Assembly: GCF_901933205.1 (NCBI RefSeq)
Contig: NC_044573.1
Location: 112,527,702 to 112,591,701 of the forward strand
Direction: 5' to 3'
DNA: 64,000 nucleotides
Source: Camarhynchus parvulus
Lineage: Eukaryota; Chordata; Aves; Passeriformes; Thraupidae
Below the pieces are notes generated by a model. The model was given only the letters and a program-made list of their open reading frames with translations, ran no database searches and was not told the DNA's origin. The position numbers and the translations under genes are program-made. Shown piece after piece: positions 14,309 to 25,573 of the stretch (position 1 is its first letter; every line of letters begins with the position of its first letter).

Positions 14309-14822
14309 TGATGCCTTGGGAAGGCTGAGCTGGAGCAGAGGCTGCACAGAGCTAAAGAATAAAGCAGGGATTGATTCAAAGCATCTCCTGCATGGATCCA
14401 CCCTGGGCAGCACAAGAGCCCAGCCAGGGCTGCACCCAGGATGAACCAAAATGGTCCCAAAATGAACCCAAGATGAACCAAAATGGTCCCAAAATGAACC
14501 CAAGATGAACCAAAATGGTCCCAAAATGAACCCAAGATGAACCAAAATGGCCCCAAAATGAACCCAAGATGAACCAAAATGGCCCCAAAATGAACCCAAG
14601 ATGAACCAAAATGGTCCCAAAATGCACCCAAGATGAACCAAAATGGCCCCAAAATGAACCCAAGATGAACCAAAATGGCCCCAAAATGAACCCAGGATGA
14701 ACCAAAATGGCCCCAAAATGAACCCAAGATGAACCAAAATGGCCCCAAAATGCCCCAAAATGCACGAGCGGGCGCGGGGTCTGTCACTGTGATCAGTTCT
14801 GCTCCATTTGCATCTTGCAGTT
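14309..14822. mobile_element. Dispersed repeat copy 2 (probable LTR/ERV-derived)
   Basis: Near-identical to 3551-4020 outside the internal tandem repeat. Its 32-bp minisatellite (14442-14765) has about 10 units, one of which reads TGCACCC in place of TGAACCC. The copy stops at CATCTTGCAGTT, where a TATTTATA-rich tract starts. Confidence 0.65.
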
Positions 14823-16435
14823 AATTTATATTTATGTTTATGCCTCTAGGTATATTCATATATATTTATATTTATTTGTATTTATATTTATAGTGTTGTA
14901 TTCATAGTGTCATGTTTACATTGACTATTTATAATTATAGCTATGTTTACGTTATATCTATTTATACTTATATATTAATAATTTATATTTTATTTACAAT
15001 TACTATTTACATTTATGTCTATATATTTATACATTTATATTTGATATTTATACTTATAAATTTACATGTATATATTTATATTTACAGCTATATTTTCATT
15101 TTTATATTTATAATTATATTTATTTACAAGTTATATTTTATTTACATTTACCACCTATATTTCTGTCTATTTTTATATTTATACTTATAGGGTTTATATC
15201 TATATATACATTTATATTTATACATATATATACATACACACATTTATAAAGTTACATTTATAGTGTTATAATTATATTTACATTTATAATTATATTAATA
15301 ACTATGTTTACAAATTTATGTTTACATTTAATTTCATATGTTTATTTTTATTTACAATTTATATGTTATTCATATTTGGTATCGTATATTTATATTTATA
15401 GTTATATTTATAGTTATAGGTATGTTATTTTTATATTATATTTTTATGTTATATTTGTACTTAGTTTTAGTTTTAGTTTTTTTAGTATATATTTATTCTT
15501 TTATATTTGGGAAATGCAAGCTGGAGGTTGAGCTCCTGCTTATATTTATATCTATATCTATATTTATATTTATAGTTACATTTATATTTATGTTTGTGTT
15601 TGTGTTTATATTTATGTTTATATTTGTGCTTATATTTGTAATTATATTTATATGTATATATTTTTATTTATAGGTATATTTATATTTCTAAGTATAATTT
15701 ATATTTGTATTTGTATTTATAGTTATAGTTATAGTTATATTTATAGGTATATTTATAGGTATTTTTTATATAATTTATATTTATATTTATATTTAGATTT
15801 AGATTTAGATTTGGATTTAGATTTATAGGTATATATTTATATTTATAGGTATATTTCTATTTCTAAGTATATTTATATTTATATTTATATTTGTAATTAT
15901 ATTTATATTTATAGGTATATTTATATTTCTAAATATAATTTGTATTTGTATTTATAGTTATAGTTATATTATAGTTATAGTTATATTTAGGTATTAGGTT
16001 TTTTTTTTTTTTTTTTTTATTTTTTTAGATATACTTCTAATATATTATATTTATATATTGTTATTTGTAAAATATTTATAGTTATTATTTTATAATTATT
16101 TTGTGATTTTAGTAATTTGTATTTGTATTTATATTTATAGTTATAGTTATAGGTATATTTATAGGTATATTTTTATATAATTTATATTTATATTTAGATT
16201 TAGATTTATATATTTATATTTGTAATTATATTTATATTTATAGGTATATTTATATTTCTAAATATAATTTCTATTTGTATTTATAGTTATAGTTATATTT
16301 ATAGTTATAGTTATAGTTATAGGTATATTTATAGGTATATTTTATATAATTTATATTTATATTTATATTTATATATTTATAGGTATATTTCTATTTCTAA
16401 GTATTATTTCTATTTCTATTTCTATTTCTATTTCC
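14823..16435. repeat. A/T-rich simple repeat (TATATTTATA-type), 1.6 kb
   Basis: Long TATTTATATTTATAGGTATA tract with a pure T run near 15990-16018. It ends in CTATTTCTATTTC units that merge into the pyrimidine tract of the exon 6 acceptor. No gene was seen. Confidence 0.95.
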
Positions 16436-16446
16436 GTGTCCCGCAG

Positions 16447-16559
16447 TGCCGTCGCGCCTGCCCCCCGCGGGCTCCCCGCAGCCCGGCTGCCCCTCCCCGT
16501 CCATCCCGGCCAAGGGCCTCTCCTCCTCCCAGAAGCACAGCAAGAAGGCCCTCAAGCAG
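16447..16559 (+). CDS. ASXL2: ASXL2 exon 6: Pro/Ser linker and basic segment
   Basis: 113 nt, entered in phase 1 (G from exon 5 plus TG makes Val) and left in phase 0. It encodes PSRLPPAGSPQPGCPS, then IPAKGLSSSQKHSKKALKQ. The SQKHSKKALKQ end is the part most conserved with mammalian ASXL2. The acceptor is CGTGTCCCGCAG and the donor CAG|GTCAGT at 16560. The exon is about 80% GC between two low-complexity tracts, an abrupt composition change at both ends. Confidence 0.9.
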
Positions 16560-16869
16560 GTCAGTGCCTCAGTTTCCCTGCAGGGGTGGAGTCCCCCTGG
16601 GAATCCTGTGCTCTTCTGTTCCTTTTTCCCTAAAGTTACCATTTTTCCCCAAAAGAACACATTTAAATAATAATTTTGAAATTATAGTTGTAGAGAGAGG
16701 CTGTAAAATGTGATTTCTATTCCCCAATCCTGGGATGAGATCTCGTAGCTTCCTGGGAAGTGGGGTTGGTAAATTCAGCCCTTGGGGGGAAATGCAGTGA
16801 ATTCATCCCCTGGAGAGCAAAAATTCCCTCCCAGGGAATTCCGTGGGGGCTGCACGTCCACATGGAGGG

Positions 16870-18485
16870 CAGGAGAGGGAAGGAGGGCAGGAATTCCATG
16901 GACTCTGGAGGAGGAGGAAGGAGAGCAGGAATTCCATGGACAGGAGGAAGCAAGGAGGACAGGAATTCCATGGACAGAAGAAGGAGGAGAGCAGGAATTC
17001 CATGGACAGGAGGAGGAAGGAGAGCAGGAATTCCATGGACAGGAGGAGGAAGGAGGGCAGGAATTCCATGGACAGGAGAAGGAGGAGGGCAGGAATTCCA
17101 TGGACAGGAGGAGGAAGGAGGGCAGGAATTCCATGGACAGGAGAAGGAGGAGGGCAGGAATTCCATGGACAGGAGGAGGAGGAGGGCAGGAATTCCATGG
17201 ACAGGAGGAGGAGGAGGGCAGGAATTCCATGGACAGGAGGAGGGCAGGAATTCCATGGACAGGAGGAGGAAGGAGAGCAGGAATTCCATGGACAGGAGGA
17301 GGAAGGAGGGCAGGAATTCCATGGACAGGAGGAGGAGGAGGGCAGGAATTCCATGGACAGGAGAAGGAAGGAGAGCAGGAATTCCATGGACAGGAGAAGG
17401 CAGGAGAGCAGGAATTCCATGGACAGGAGGAGGAAGGAGGTCAGGAATTCCATGGACAGGAGGAGGAAGGAGGGCAGGAATTCCATGGACAGGAGAAGGA
17501 AGGAGAGCAGGAATTCCATGGACAGGAGAAGGAGGGAGGACAGGAATTCCATGGACAGGAGAAGGAGGAGGGCAGGAATTCCATGGACAGAAGAAGGAAG
17601 GAGAGCAGGAATTCCATGGACAGGAGGAGGAGGAGGGCAGGAATTACATGGACAGGAGAAGGAGGAGAGCAGGAATTCCATGAACAGGAGAAGGAGGAGA
17701 GCAGGAATTCCATGGACAGAAGAAGGAGGAGGGCAGGAATTCCATGGACAGAAGAAGGAAGGAGAGCAGGAATTCCATGGACAGGAGGAGGAGGAGAGCA
17801 GGAATTCCATGGACAGAAGAAGGAGGAGAGCAGGAATTCCATGGACAGGAGAAGGAAGGAGAGCAGGAATTCCATGGACAGAAGAAGGAGGAGAGCAGGA
17901 ATTCCATGGACAGGAGAAGGAGGAGGGCAGGAATTCCATGAACAGGAGAAGGAGGAAGGCAGGAATTCCATGGACTCTGGAGGAGGAGGAAGGAGGGCAG
18001 GAATTCCATGGACAGGAGAAGGAAGGAGGTCAGGAATTCCATGGACAGGAGGAAGGAGGGCAGGAATTCCATGGACAGGAGGAGGAAGGAGGGCAGGAAT
18101 TCCATGGACAGGAGGAGGAAGGAGGTCAGGAATTCCATGGACAGGAGGAAGGAGAGCAGGAATTCCATGGACAGGAGAAGGAGGAGGGCAGGAATTCCAT
18201 GGACAGGAGGAGGAAGGAGGGCAGGAATTCCATGGACAGGAGGAGGAGGAGGGCAGGAATTCCGTGGACAGGAGGAAGGCAGGAATTCCATGGACAGGAG
18301 GAGGAGGAGGGCAGGAATTCCATGGACAGGAGAAGGCAGGAGAGCAGGAATTCCATGGACTCTGGAGAAGGAAGGAGGGCAGGAATTCCATGGACAGGAG
18401 GAAGGCAGGAATTCCATGGACAGGAGAAGGCAGGAGAGCAGGAATTCCATGGACTCTGGAGAAGGAAGGAAGAGGGGCAGGAATT
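16870..18485. repeat. Purine-rich minisatellite, ~33-36 bp unit, ~47 copies (1.6 kb)
   Basis: The unit is GGAATTCCATGGACAGGAGG followed by AGGAAGGAGGGCA. Almost every unit keeps GAATTC next to CCATGG, and the rest is a G/A run on the + strand. The array lacks stops across long spans in all + frames (up to 597 codons) and on the minus strand. The residues are permutations of the unit, and the frames overrun into non-array sequence without a gene-like start, so I do not call a gene. Confidence 0.97.
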
Positions 18486-18729
18486 GCACGATGGGGAATT
18501 CCAGCTGGATTATTCCCCCAGTGTGGGGTTCACAGGTGTTCCCCCAGCTGCACTGCTCGGCCCCCAGGATACTAAGGAATGAAACGCTTTATCTGGCATC
18601 TCAATGTCAAAATTGGGAAATCTCGAATCTCAAAATTCTAAAAATGTAAAAAAAATCTCAAAAATCTCAAGACTGCAAAAATTGTTCCCATGGCAGGGTG
18701 GGCAGGCCCTGTGCTCTGTACCCACTGCT

Positions 18730-19400
18730 GTGCCCCCAGGCTGTGGGGTGGCTGACCCCATGTCCTGATCCCTGTGGGGTGGCTGACCCCATGTGCCCTG
18801 ATCCCTGTGGGGTGGCTGATCCCTGTGCCCTGATCCCTGTGGGGTGGTTGATCCCCGTGCCCTATGGGGTGGCTCATGTCTCTCTGTGCTCTGTGGGGTG
18901 GCTGATCCCTGTGCCCTGATCCCTGTGGGGTGGCTGATGTTTCTCTGTGCCCTATGGGGTGGCTGATCACTGATCCCCGTGCCCTGTGGGGTGGCTGATC
19001 CCTGTGCCCTGTGCCCTGTGTCCTGTGGGGTGGCTGATGTCTCTCTGTGCCCTGTGGGGTGGGTGATCCCTGTGCCCTGATCCCTGTGGGGTGGCTGATG
19101 TCTCTCTGTGCCCTGTGGGGTGGGTGATCCCTGTGCCCTGATCCCTGTGGGGTGGCTGGTGTCTCTCTGTGCCCTGTGGGGTGGCTGATCACTGATCCCC
19201 GTGCCCTATGGGGTGGCTGATGTGTCTCTGTGCCCTATGGGGTGGGTGATCCCTGATCCCCGTGCCCTGTGCCCTGTGCCCTGTGGGGTGGCTGGTGTCT
19301 CTCTGTGCCCTGTGGGGTGGCTGATCACTGATCCCCGTGCCCTATGGGGTGGCTGATGTGTCTCTGTGCCCTATGGGGTGGCTGATGTGTCTCTGTGTCC
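18730..19400. repeat. Minisatellite, ~30-60 bp unit, reaching the exon 7 acceptor
   Basis: The unit is built from CTGTGGGGTGGCTGATCCCT and GGCTGATGTCTCTCTGTGCC. The final, diverged unit provides the T/C-rich tract just upstream of the CCCTGCAG acceptor of exon 7. Confidence 0.92.
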
Positions 19401-19417
19401 CCTGTGTGTCCCTGCAG

Positions 19418-19425
19418 GCCCTGAA

Positions 19426-19472
<47 letters not shown>

Positions 19473-19556
19473 GCCGGGCGGGCCTGGGGCCGGGCATGGC
19501 GCTGCCCTCCGGCCAGCACGTCCTGCTCAAGGCCAAGGCCACCGCCGGGAGGTCAG
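19418..19556 (+). CDS. ASXL2: ASXL2 exon 7: glutamine-rich segment
   Basis: 139 nt, phase 0 in and phase 1 out. It encodes ALKQQQQK, then ten Gln, then CRAGLGPGMALPSGQHVL and a Lys/Ala-rich end, ATAGRS. Mammalian ASXL2 has a shorter Gln run at the same place, so the exon is a recognisable orthologue with an expanded (CAG) tract. The acceptor is GTGTGTCCCTGCAG and the donor TCAG|GTACGT at 19557. The 46 codons plus one base join exon 8 as a Gly codon. Confidence 0.9.
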
Positions 19557-19639
19557 GTACGTGTGGCACTGCCGGGGGGTGCAGGGGAAACGGCTCCTGT
19601 CTGCACCTTCCTCTGGGCTCTGCAGCCTTCAGCTCTGCC

Positions 19640-19955
19640 TCAGGGCTTGGGAACCATCAGCTCCTGCCTCAGGGCTTGGGGAACCATCAGCTCTGCCTCA
19701 GGGCTTGGGGAACCATCAGCTCCTGCCTCATGGATTGAGGAACCATCAACTCCTGCCTCAGGGCTTGGGGAACCATCAGCTCCTGCCTCAGGGCTTGGGG
19801 CACCTTCAGCTCCTGCCTCAGGGCTTGGGGCACCTTCAGCTCCTGCCTCATGGATTGGGGAACCATCAGCTGCTGCCTCAGGGCTTGGGGCACCTTCAGC
19901 TGCTGCCTCAGGGCTTGGGGAACCATCAGCTGCTGCCTCAGGGCTTGGGGCTTTT
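19640..19955. repeat. Minisatellite, 30-bp unit, ~11 copies
   Basis: Copies of GGGCTTGGGGAACCATCAGC plus TCCTGCCTCA in ASXL2 intron 7. Confidence 0.93.
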
Positions 19956-19979
19956 GGGGAGGCACTGGGTAGGGACAGA

Positions 19980-20790
19980 CCTTGGAGAGACCTTGGAGAG
20001 AACTGGGGTGAATCTTGGATGGATCTTGGATGGATCTTGGATAGCTCTGGCTATAAGGACAGACCTTGGAGGGACCTGGGATGGATCTTGGAGGGACCTT
20101 GGATGATCTTGGATGGATCTTGAATAGATCTTGGATGATCTTGAATGGATTTTGGATGGATCTTGGATGCATCTTGGATGGATCTTGAATTGTCATCTTG
20201 GATGGATCTTGGATAGATCTTGGATGATCTTGAATGGATTTTGGATGGATCTTGGATGCATCTTGGATGGATCTTGAATTGTCATCTTGGATGGATCTTG
20301 GATAGATCTTGGATAGATCTTGAATGGATTTTGGATGGATCTTGAATGGATTTTGGATGGATCTTGGATGATCTTGGATGGATCTTGGATCTTGACTGGA
20401 TCTTGAATGGATCTTGGATGATCTTGGATGGATCTTGGCTAGATCTTGGATGATCTCGGATGATCATCTTGGATGGATCTTCAATAATCATCTTGGATGG
20501 ATCTTGGCTAGATCTTGGATGATCTTGGATGATCATCTTGGATGGATCTTGGCTGAATTTGGGAAGGGTCTTGGATGGATCTTGGATAGCTGTGACTGTA
20601 AGGACAGACCTTGGATGGATCTTGGATGCTCTTGGATGGATCTTTGATAGATCTTGAATAGATCTTGGATGGATCTTGAAAGGATCTTGGATGATCTTGG
20701 ATGGATCTTGGATAGCTGTGACTGTAAGGACAGACCTTGGAGGGATCTGGGATGGATTTTGGATGGATCTTGGATGTCTCTGGGGTAGCT
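19980..20790. repeat. Short-unit minisatellite of GGATCTTGGAT type (0.8 kb)
   Basis: Irregular 13-14 bp units, GGATCTTGGATGGATCTT, with TTGAATGG and GATGATC variants. A longer segment, CTGTGACTGTAAGGACAGAC, appears at about 20590 and 20715, and a similar one at 20045, so there is a higher-order period. Confidence 0.93.
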
Positions 20791-20874
20791 CTGGCTGTGC
20801 CTTTGGCTGGTTCCAAGCTGCTCCCAGTGCTCAGGGACTTTCCCAGTCACCTGTACCCCGTGCAGGGGCCTTCT

Positions 20875-21765
20875 GCTGGTGGTTCTGTTCTGGGATTTCT
20901 CCTGGTGGTTCTGTTCTGGGATTTCTCCTGGTGGTTCTGTTCTGGGATTTCTCCTGGTGGCTCTGCTCTGGGATTTCTCCTGGTGGTTCTGTTCTGGGAT
21001 TTCTCCTGGTGGCTCTGCTCTGGGATTTCTCCTGGTGGCTCTGCTCTGGGATTTCTCCTGGTGGTTCTGTTCTGGGATTTCTCCTGGTGGCTCTGCTCTG
21101 GGATTTCTCCTGGTGGTTCTGTTCTGGGATTTCTCCTGGTGGCTCTGTTCTGGGATTTCTCCTGGTGGTTCTGTTCTGGGATTTCTCCTGGTGGTTCTGT
21201 TCTGGGATTTCTCCTGGTGGTTCTGTTCTGGGATTTCTCCTGGCTATTTCTGTTTGGGAGTTTCTCCTGGCTATTTCTGTTTGGGAGTTTCTCCTGGTTA
21301 TTTCTGTTTGGGTTTTCTTTCTGGTGTTTATGTTTGGTGTTTTCTCCTGGTTATTTCTATTTGGGGTTCTCTCTGTTTATGTTTGAGGTTTCTCGGTGTC
21401 TTACAGTTGTTTCTGTGTTTATGTTTGGATTTCTCCTGGTGTTTACATTTGGGAATTTCTCCTGGTGTTTATGTTTGAGGATTTCTCCTGGTGTTTATGT
21501 TTGAGGATTTCTCCTGGTGTTTACATTTGGGAATTTCTCCTGGTGTTTATGTTTGAGGATTTTTCCTGGTGTTTATGTTTGAGGATTTCTCCTGGTGTTT
21601 ATGTTTGAGGATTTCTCCTGGTGTTTATATTCAGGAGTTTCTCCTGTTACTTATGTTTGGGAGTTTCTCCTGCTATTTATATTTGGGAGTTTCTCCCAGT
21701 GTTTATATTCTGGGATTTCTCCCAGTGTTTATATTTGGGAGTTTCTCCTGGTATTGATGTTTTCC
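20875..21765. repeat. Minisatellite, 26-bp unit with a directional sequence gradient
   Basis: It starts as exact copies of CTCCTGGTGGTTCTGTTCTG plus GGATTT, passes through GGCTATTTCTGTTTGGGAGT forms near 21240-21320, and becomes CTCCTGGTGTTTATGTTTGA plus GGATTT from about 21430. The three open + frames across it are by-products. Confidence 0.95.
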
Positions 21766-21954
21766 AAAGTGGCTCCTCATTTTCCAGGGTGGGTTCCTTG
21801 TCCTGTTCCCACCTGGAAGATCCCTGAGGGGTTTCCAGAATTTGTGGTGTCAGGGAGCAGTGAGGTCAGGAGCTCCCTGCCAGCACCAGGTTTTCCATGG
21901 TATCCCAAATTCTTGGTGCTTATTCCAGCCCGTTTTCCCTGATTTCTTTCCAGA

Positions 21955-22285
21955 GTAGCTGAATTCCCTGGCAGCTGCCAGATTCCCTGACACCTGCCCA
22001 ATTCCCTGGTACCTCTGGAGTTCCCTGGTACCTGTGGAATTCCCTGGCACCTCTGGAATTCCCTGGCACTTGCCCAATTCCCTGGTACCTCTGGAGTTCC
22101 CTGGTACCTGTGGAATTCCCTGGCACCTCTGGAATTCCCTGGCACTTGCCCAATTCCCTGGCACCTCTGGAGTTCCCTGGCATCTCTGGAATTCCCTGAT
22201 ACCTGCCAAGTTCTCTGGCACCTCTGCAATTCCCTGGCACCTGTTGAATTCCCTGGCACCTCTGCAATTCCCTGGCTTGGGGCAG
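21955..22285. repeat. Minisatellite, 18-bp unit, ~18 copies
   Basis: Unit AATTCCCTGGCACCTCTGG, with CCTGTGG and TTGCCC variants. It lies in ASXL2 intron 7. Confidence 0.93.
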
Positions 22286-22389
22286 GCTCAGTGCCCCACA
22301 CAATCCCTGGCAGGGCTCAGCATTCCAGCCCCATTCCCTGCAGGCAGCTGGGCTGTGGGCACACATCCAGCTTGTGCCAGTCCCTCTCC

Positions 22390-22905
22390 AAGCCAGGGCA
22401 ATTCCAGTGTCCCCATTCCAGTCCCAGTGTCCCCATTCCAAGCCAGGGGCAATTCCCAGTGTCCCCATTGCAGTCCCAGTGTCCCGGTTCCAGTCCCAGT
22501 GTCCCCATTCCAAGCCAGGGGCAATTCCCAGTGTCCCCATTCCAGTCCCAGTGTCCCCATTCCAAGCCAGGGGCAATTCCCAGTGTCCCCATTCCAGCTT
22601 GTGCCAGTCCCTCTCCAAGCCAGGGCAATTCCAGTGTCCCCATTCCAAGCCAGGGGCATTCCCAGTGTCCCCATTCCAGTCCCAGTGTCCCCGTTCCAGT
22701 CCCAGTGTCCCCATTGCAAGCCAGGGGCAATTCCCAGTGTCCCCATTCCAGCTTGTGCCAGTCCCTCTCCAAGCCAGGGCAATCCCAGTGTCCCCATTCC
22801 AGTCCCAGTGTCCCCATTGCAAGCCAGGGCAATCCCAGTGTCCCCATTCCAGTCCCAGTGTCCCCATTGCAAGCCAGGGCAATCCCAGTGTCCCCATCAC
22901 AATCA
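22390..22905. repeat. Minisatellite of CAGTGTCCCCATTCCA type
   Basis: A composite array in which CCCAGTGTCCCCATTCCAGT alternates with CCAAGCCAGGGGCAATT. A longer period carries GCTTGTGCCAGTCCCTCTCC (about 22370, 22597, 22753). Confidence 0.93.
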
Positions 22906-23144
22906 CCTGTGTTTGCATTTCCTGGCAGATCTTTGGGAATGCCCTGGGCAGGGCAGGGCAGGATTTTCCAGGGGTGCCCAGGAGCTGCCCTGAGCCTCAG
23001 CCTGGGCTCCTGGGGCAGGACCTGGGGCTCATCCTGGCCACAGTCTCTGCTCCCTCTGCAGGGCTGCCAAGGCCTGGGGGTTTTGCCTTTCCTGCTGTGT
23101 AACTGCAGCCTTGGATGCTTTCCCCAGGCTCAGTCTGGATCTTT

Positions 23145-23925
23145 TCTTGTTTCCAGGCTTTTCCTTTTTCCAGGCTTTTCCTGCTCCAGCCTTTTCCTGC
23201 TCCAGGCTTTTCCTGCTCCAGGCTTTTCCTTTTTCCAGGCTTTTCCTGCTCCAGGCTTTTCCTTTTTCCAGGCTTTTCCTGCTCCCAGGCTTTTCCTGCT
23301 CCAGGCTTTTCCTGCTCCAGGCTTTTCCTTTTCCAGGCTTTTCCTGCTCCCAGGCTTTTCCTGCTCCAGGCTTTTCCTGCTCCAGGCTTTTCCTTTTTCC
23401 AGGCTTTTCCTGCTCCAGGCTTTTCCTGCTCCAGGCTTTTCCTTTTTCCAGGCTTTTCCTGTTCCCAGGCTTTTCCTGTTCCAGGCTTTTCCTGCTCCAG
23501 GCTTTTCCTTTTTCCAGGCTTTTCCTGCTCCCAGGCTTTTCCTGCTCCAGCCTTTTCCTGCTCCAGCCTTTTCCTGCTCCAGGCTTTTCCTGCTCCCAGG
23601 CTTTTCCTTTTTCCAGGCTTTTCCTGCTCCAGCCTTTTCCTGCTCCAGCCTTTTCCTGCTCCAGCCTTTTCCTGCTCCAGGCTTTTCCTGCTCCCAGGCT
23701 TTTCCTGCTCCCAGCCTTTTCCTGCTCCAGCCTTTTCCTGCTCCAGGCTTTTCCTGCTCCAGGCTTTTCCTTTTTCCAGGCTTTTCCTGTTCCCAGGCTT
23801 TTCCTGTTCCAGGCTTTTCCTACTCCAGGCTTTTCCTGCTCCAGGCTTTTCCTGCTCCCAGGCTTTTCCTTTTTCCAGGCTTTTCCTGCTCCAGCCTTTT
23901 CCTGCTCCCAGGCTTTTCCTGTAGC
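23145..23925. repeat. Polypyrimidine-AG minisatellite, ~17-bp unit, ~46 copies
   Basis: Unit GGCTTTTCCTGCTCCA, with TTTTTCCAGG and GCTCCCAGG variants. Each unit is a pyrimidine tract ending in CAG, the composition of a 3' splice site. It lies in ASXL2 intron 7 with no exon attached. Open frames of up to 589 codons are artefacts. Confidence 0.96.
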
Positions 23926-24550
23926 TCCTCCCCAGCTGCTTCCAGGTGGCACTGGTGTGTTCAGGAGCCCCCTCAGGCTGTAAATCCCTCCCTGCCAAGG
24001 CCTGGAAGGTTCCTCTCGTGTGGTTTTCTCCATGAGGTTCCTTTTCCCCCAGCCCTGTGATGCTGCCCAGGGACAGCTCCCAGCAGGGACATGGGAGGTG
24101 TGGAGAGAGCTGGGAATCAAACTGATGGAGGGACAGAACAACTTGCACAATTTCAGGGGTTTATTGCACAATTTCAGGGATTTATTGCACAATTTCAGGG
24201 GTTTATTCGGAGCTGGAAGAGCTTGTGTGAGGGAGGGAAGGGAGGGAGAGGAACCAGGATGGGAAACTGAGCCCTGGGAAGAGGAGGAGGAGGCGTTCCC
24301 CAGGGTGGGCAAGGACAAAAGCTGCAGGAGAGGGGTGAAGTTCAGCAAAGACAGGAGAGATTTGGAGAGATTTCCCTGCCAGGAGCTCTGTTAGCCCTGG
24401 AAGTGTGAATGGGACCATGCCTGAGTCAGATGAGATGGGAAACAAACTGGGATTAACTGGGAAGTGGACTCAAAGCACGCGGGATGTGCCTGTCCGTGCC
24501 TTTGCTTTGGGATATCCTGGTGGCTCCAGGGGATCTCCTGCATTCAGCTG
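23926..24550. other. ASXL2 intron 7, mostly non-repetitive
   Basis: Contains three copies of TTGCACAATTTCAGGG at 24140-24200. No exon or gene was recognised. Confidence 0.5.
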
Positions 24551-24554
24551 CTGG

Positions 24555-25370
24555 GCAGGAGCACTCCAGGAGCTCAGGGGTGTCTGTGCTGGGACTGCTG
24601 GGGCTGCAGGGCTGGCTATGGGAGCTTCAGGAGCTCTATTCCCTGGGCAGGAGCTCAGGGGTGTCTGTGCTGGCACTGCTGGGGCTGCAGGGCTGGCTAT
24701 GGGAGCTTCAGGAGCTCAGGGGTGTCTGTGCTGGCACTGCTGGGGCTGCAGGGCTGGCTCTGGATGGTGCAGGAGCTCAGGGATGTCTGTGCTGGCACTG
24801 CTGGGCTGCAGGAGCTCCATCCCCTGCAGGAGCTCAGGGGTGTCTGTGCTGGCACTGCTGGGGCTGCAGGGCTGGCTCTGGATGGTGCAGGAGCTCAGGG
24901 ATGTCTGTGCTGGCACTGCTGGGGCTGCAGGAGCTCCATCCCCTGCAGGAGCTCAGGGGTGTCTGTGCTGGCACTGCTGGGGCTGCAGGAGCTCCATTCC
25001 CTGCAGGAGCTCAGGGGTGTCTGTGCTGGCACTGCTGGGGCTGCAGGAGCTCCATCCCCTGCAGGAGCTCAGGGATGTCTGTGCTGGCACTGCTGGGGCT
25101 GCAGGAGCTCCATTCCCTGCAGGAGCTCAGGGATGTCTGTGCTGGCACTGCTGGGGTGGCTCTGGGAGCTCCATTCCCTGCAGGAGCACTCCAGGAGCTC
25201 AGGGACCTCTGTGCTGGCACTGCTGGCACTGTAGGGCTGGCTCTGGGAGCTGCAGGAGCTCAGGGATGTCTGTGCTGGCACTGCTGGGGCTGCAGGAGCT
25301 CCATCCCCTGCAGGAGCTCAGGGGTGTCTGCCCTGAGGGTGGCTCTGGGAGCTCCATCCCCTGCAGGACG
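24555..25370. repeat. Minisatellite, ~58-bp unit, ~13 copies
   Basis: Copies of GGAGCTCAGGGGTGTCTGTG, then CTGGCACTGCTGGGGCTGCA and a GGAGCTCCATCCCCTGC segment. It ends about 60 bp before exon 8. The final unit does not obviously include the exon 8 acceptor. Confidence 0.94.
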
Positions 25371-25432
25371 ATGCTCCTGCAGGGTCCCCCTGTGCTGTGC
25401 ATGCCCATGTTCCACGTGTCCCTCTCTGGCAG

Positions 25433-25573
25433 GTTGGGAAGGGAAGCAGGCAGATGGACATTCCAGCAGCCCCCCAAACTCCACCTCCAGCTCCTCGCCC
25501 TCGGTGAAGCTCGAGAACTCCCTGCCAGGGCTGCCCAAGAAGCCCTTCCCCAGATCTGACAGGCTCCATGCAA
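25433..25573 (+). CDS. ASXL2: ASXL2 exon 8: Ser-rich linker
   Basis: 141 nt, entered in phase 1 (G plus GT makes Gly) and left in phase 1. It encodes [16 protein letters not shown], a Ser run, then [16 protein letters not shown] and SDRLHA. WEGKQ-DG and the VK-EN-L-GL-KK pattern line up with mammalian ASXL2 as I recall it. The acceptor is CCTCTCTGGCAG and the donor GCAA|GTAAGA at 25574. The trailing A plus GG of exon 9 makes Arg, so the frame continues directly into the DEUBAD exon. Confidence 0.9.

Noticed and set aside
16782..18575. 597-codon open frame rich in Arg/Gly/Glu
   Set aside because: It lies wholly in the 33-36 bp array, is matched by equally long frames in the other registers and on the minus strand, and has no promoter or splice support. 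Repetition without stops explains it.
22291..24060. 589-codon frame across two arrays
   Set aside because: Permutes the units of the CAGTGTCCCC and pyrimidine arrays; no conserved residues.
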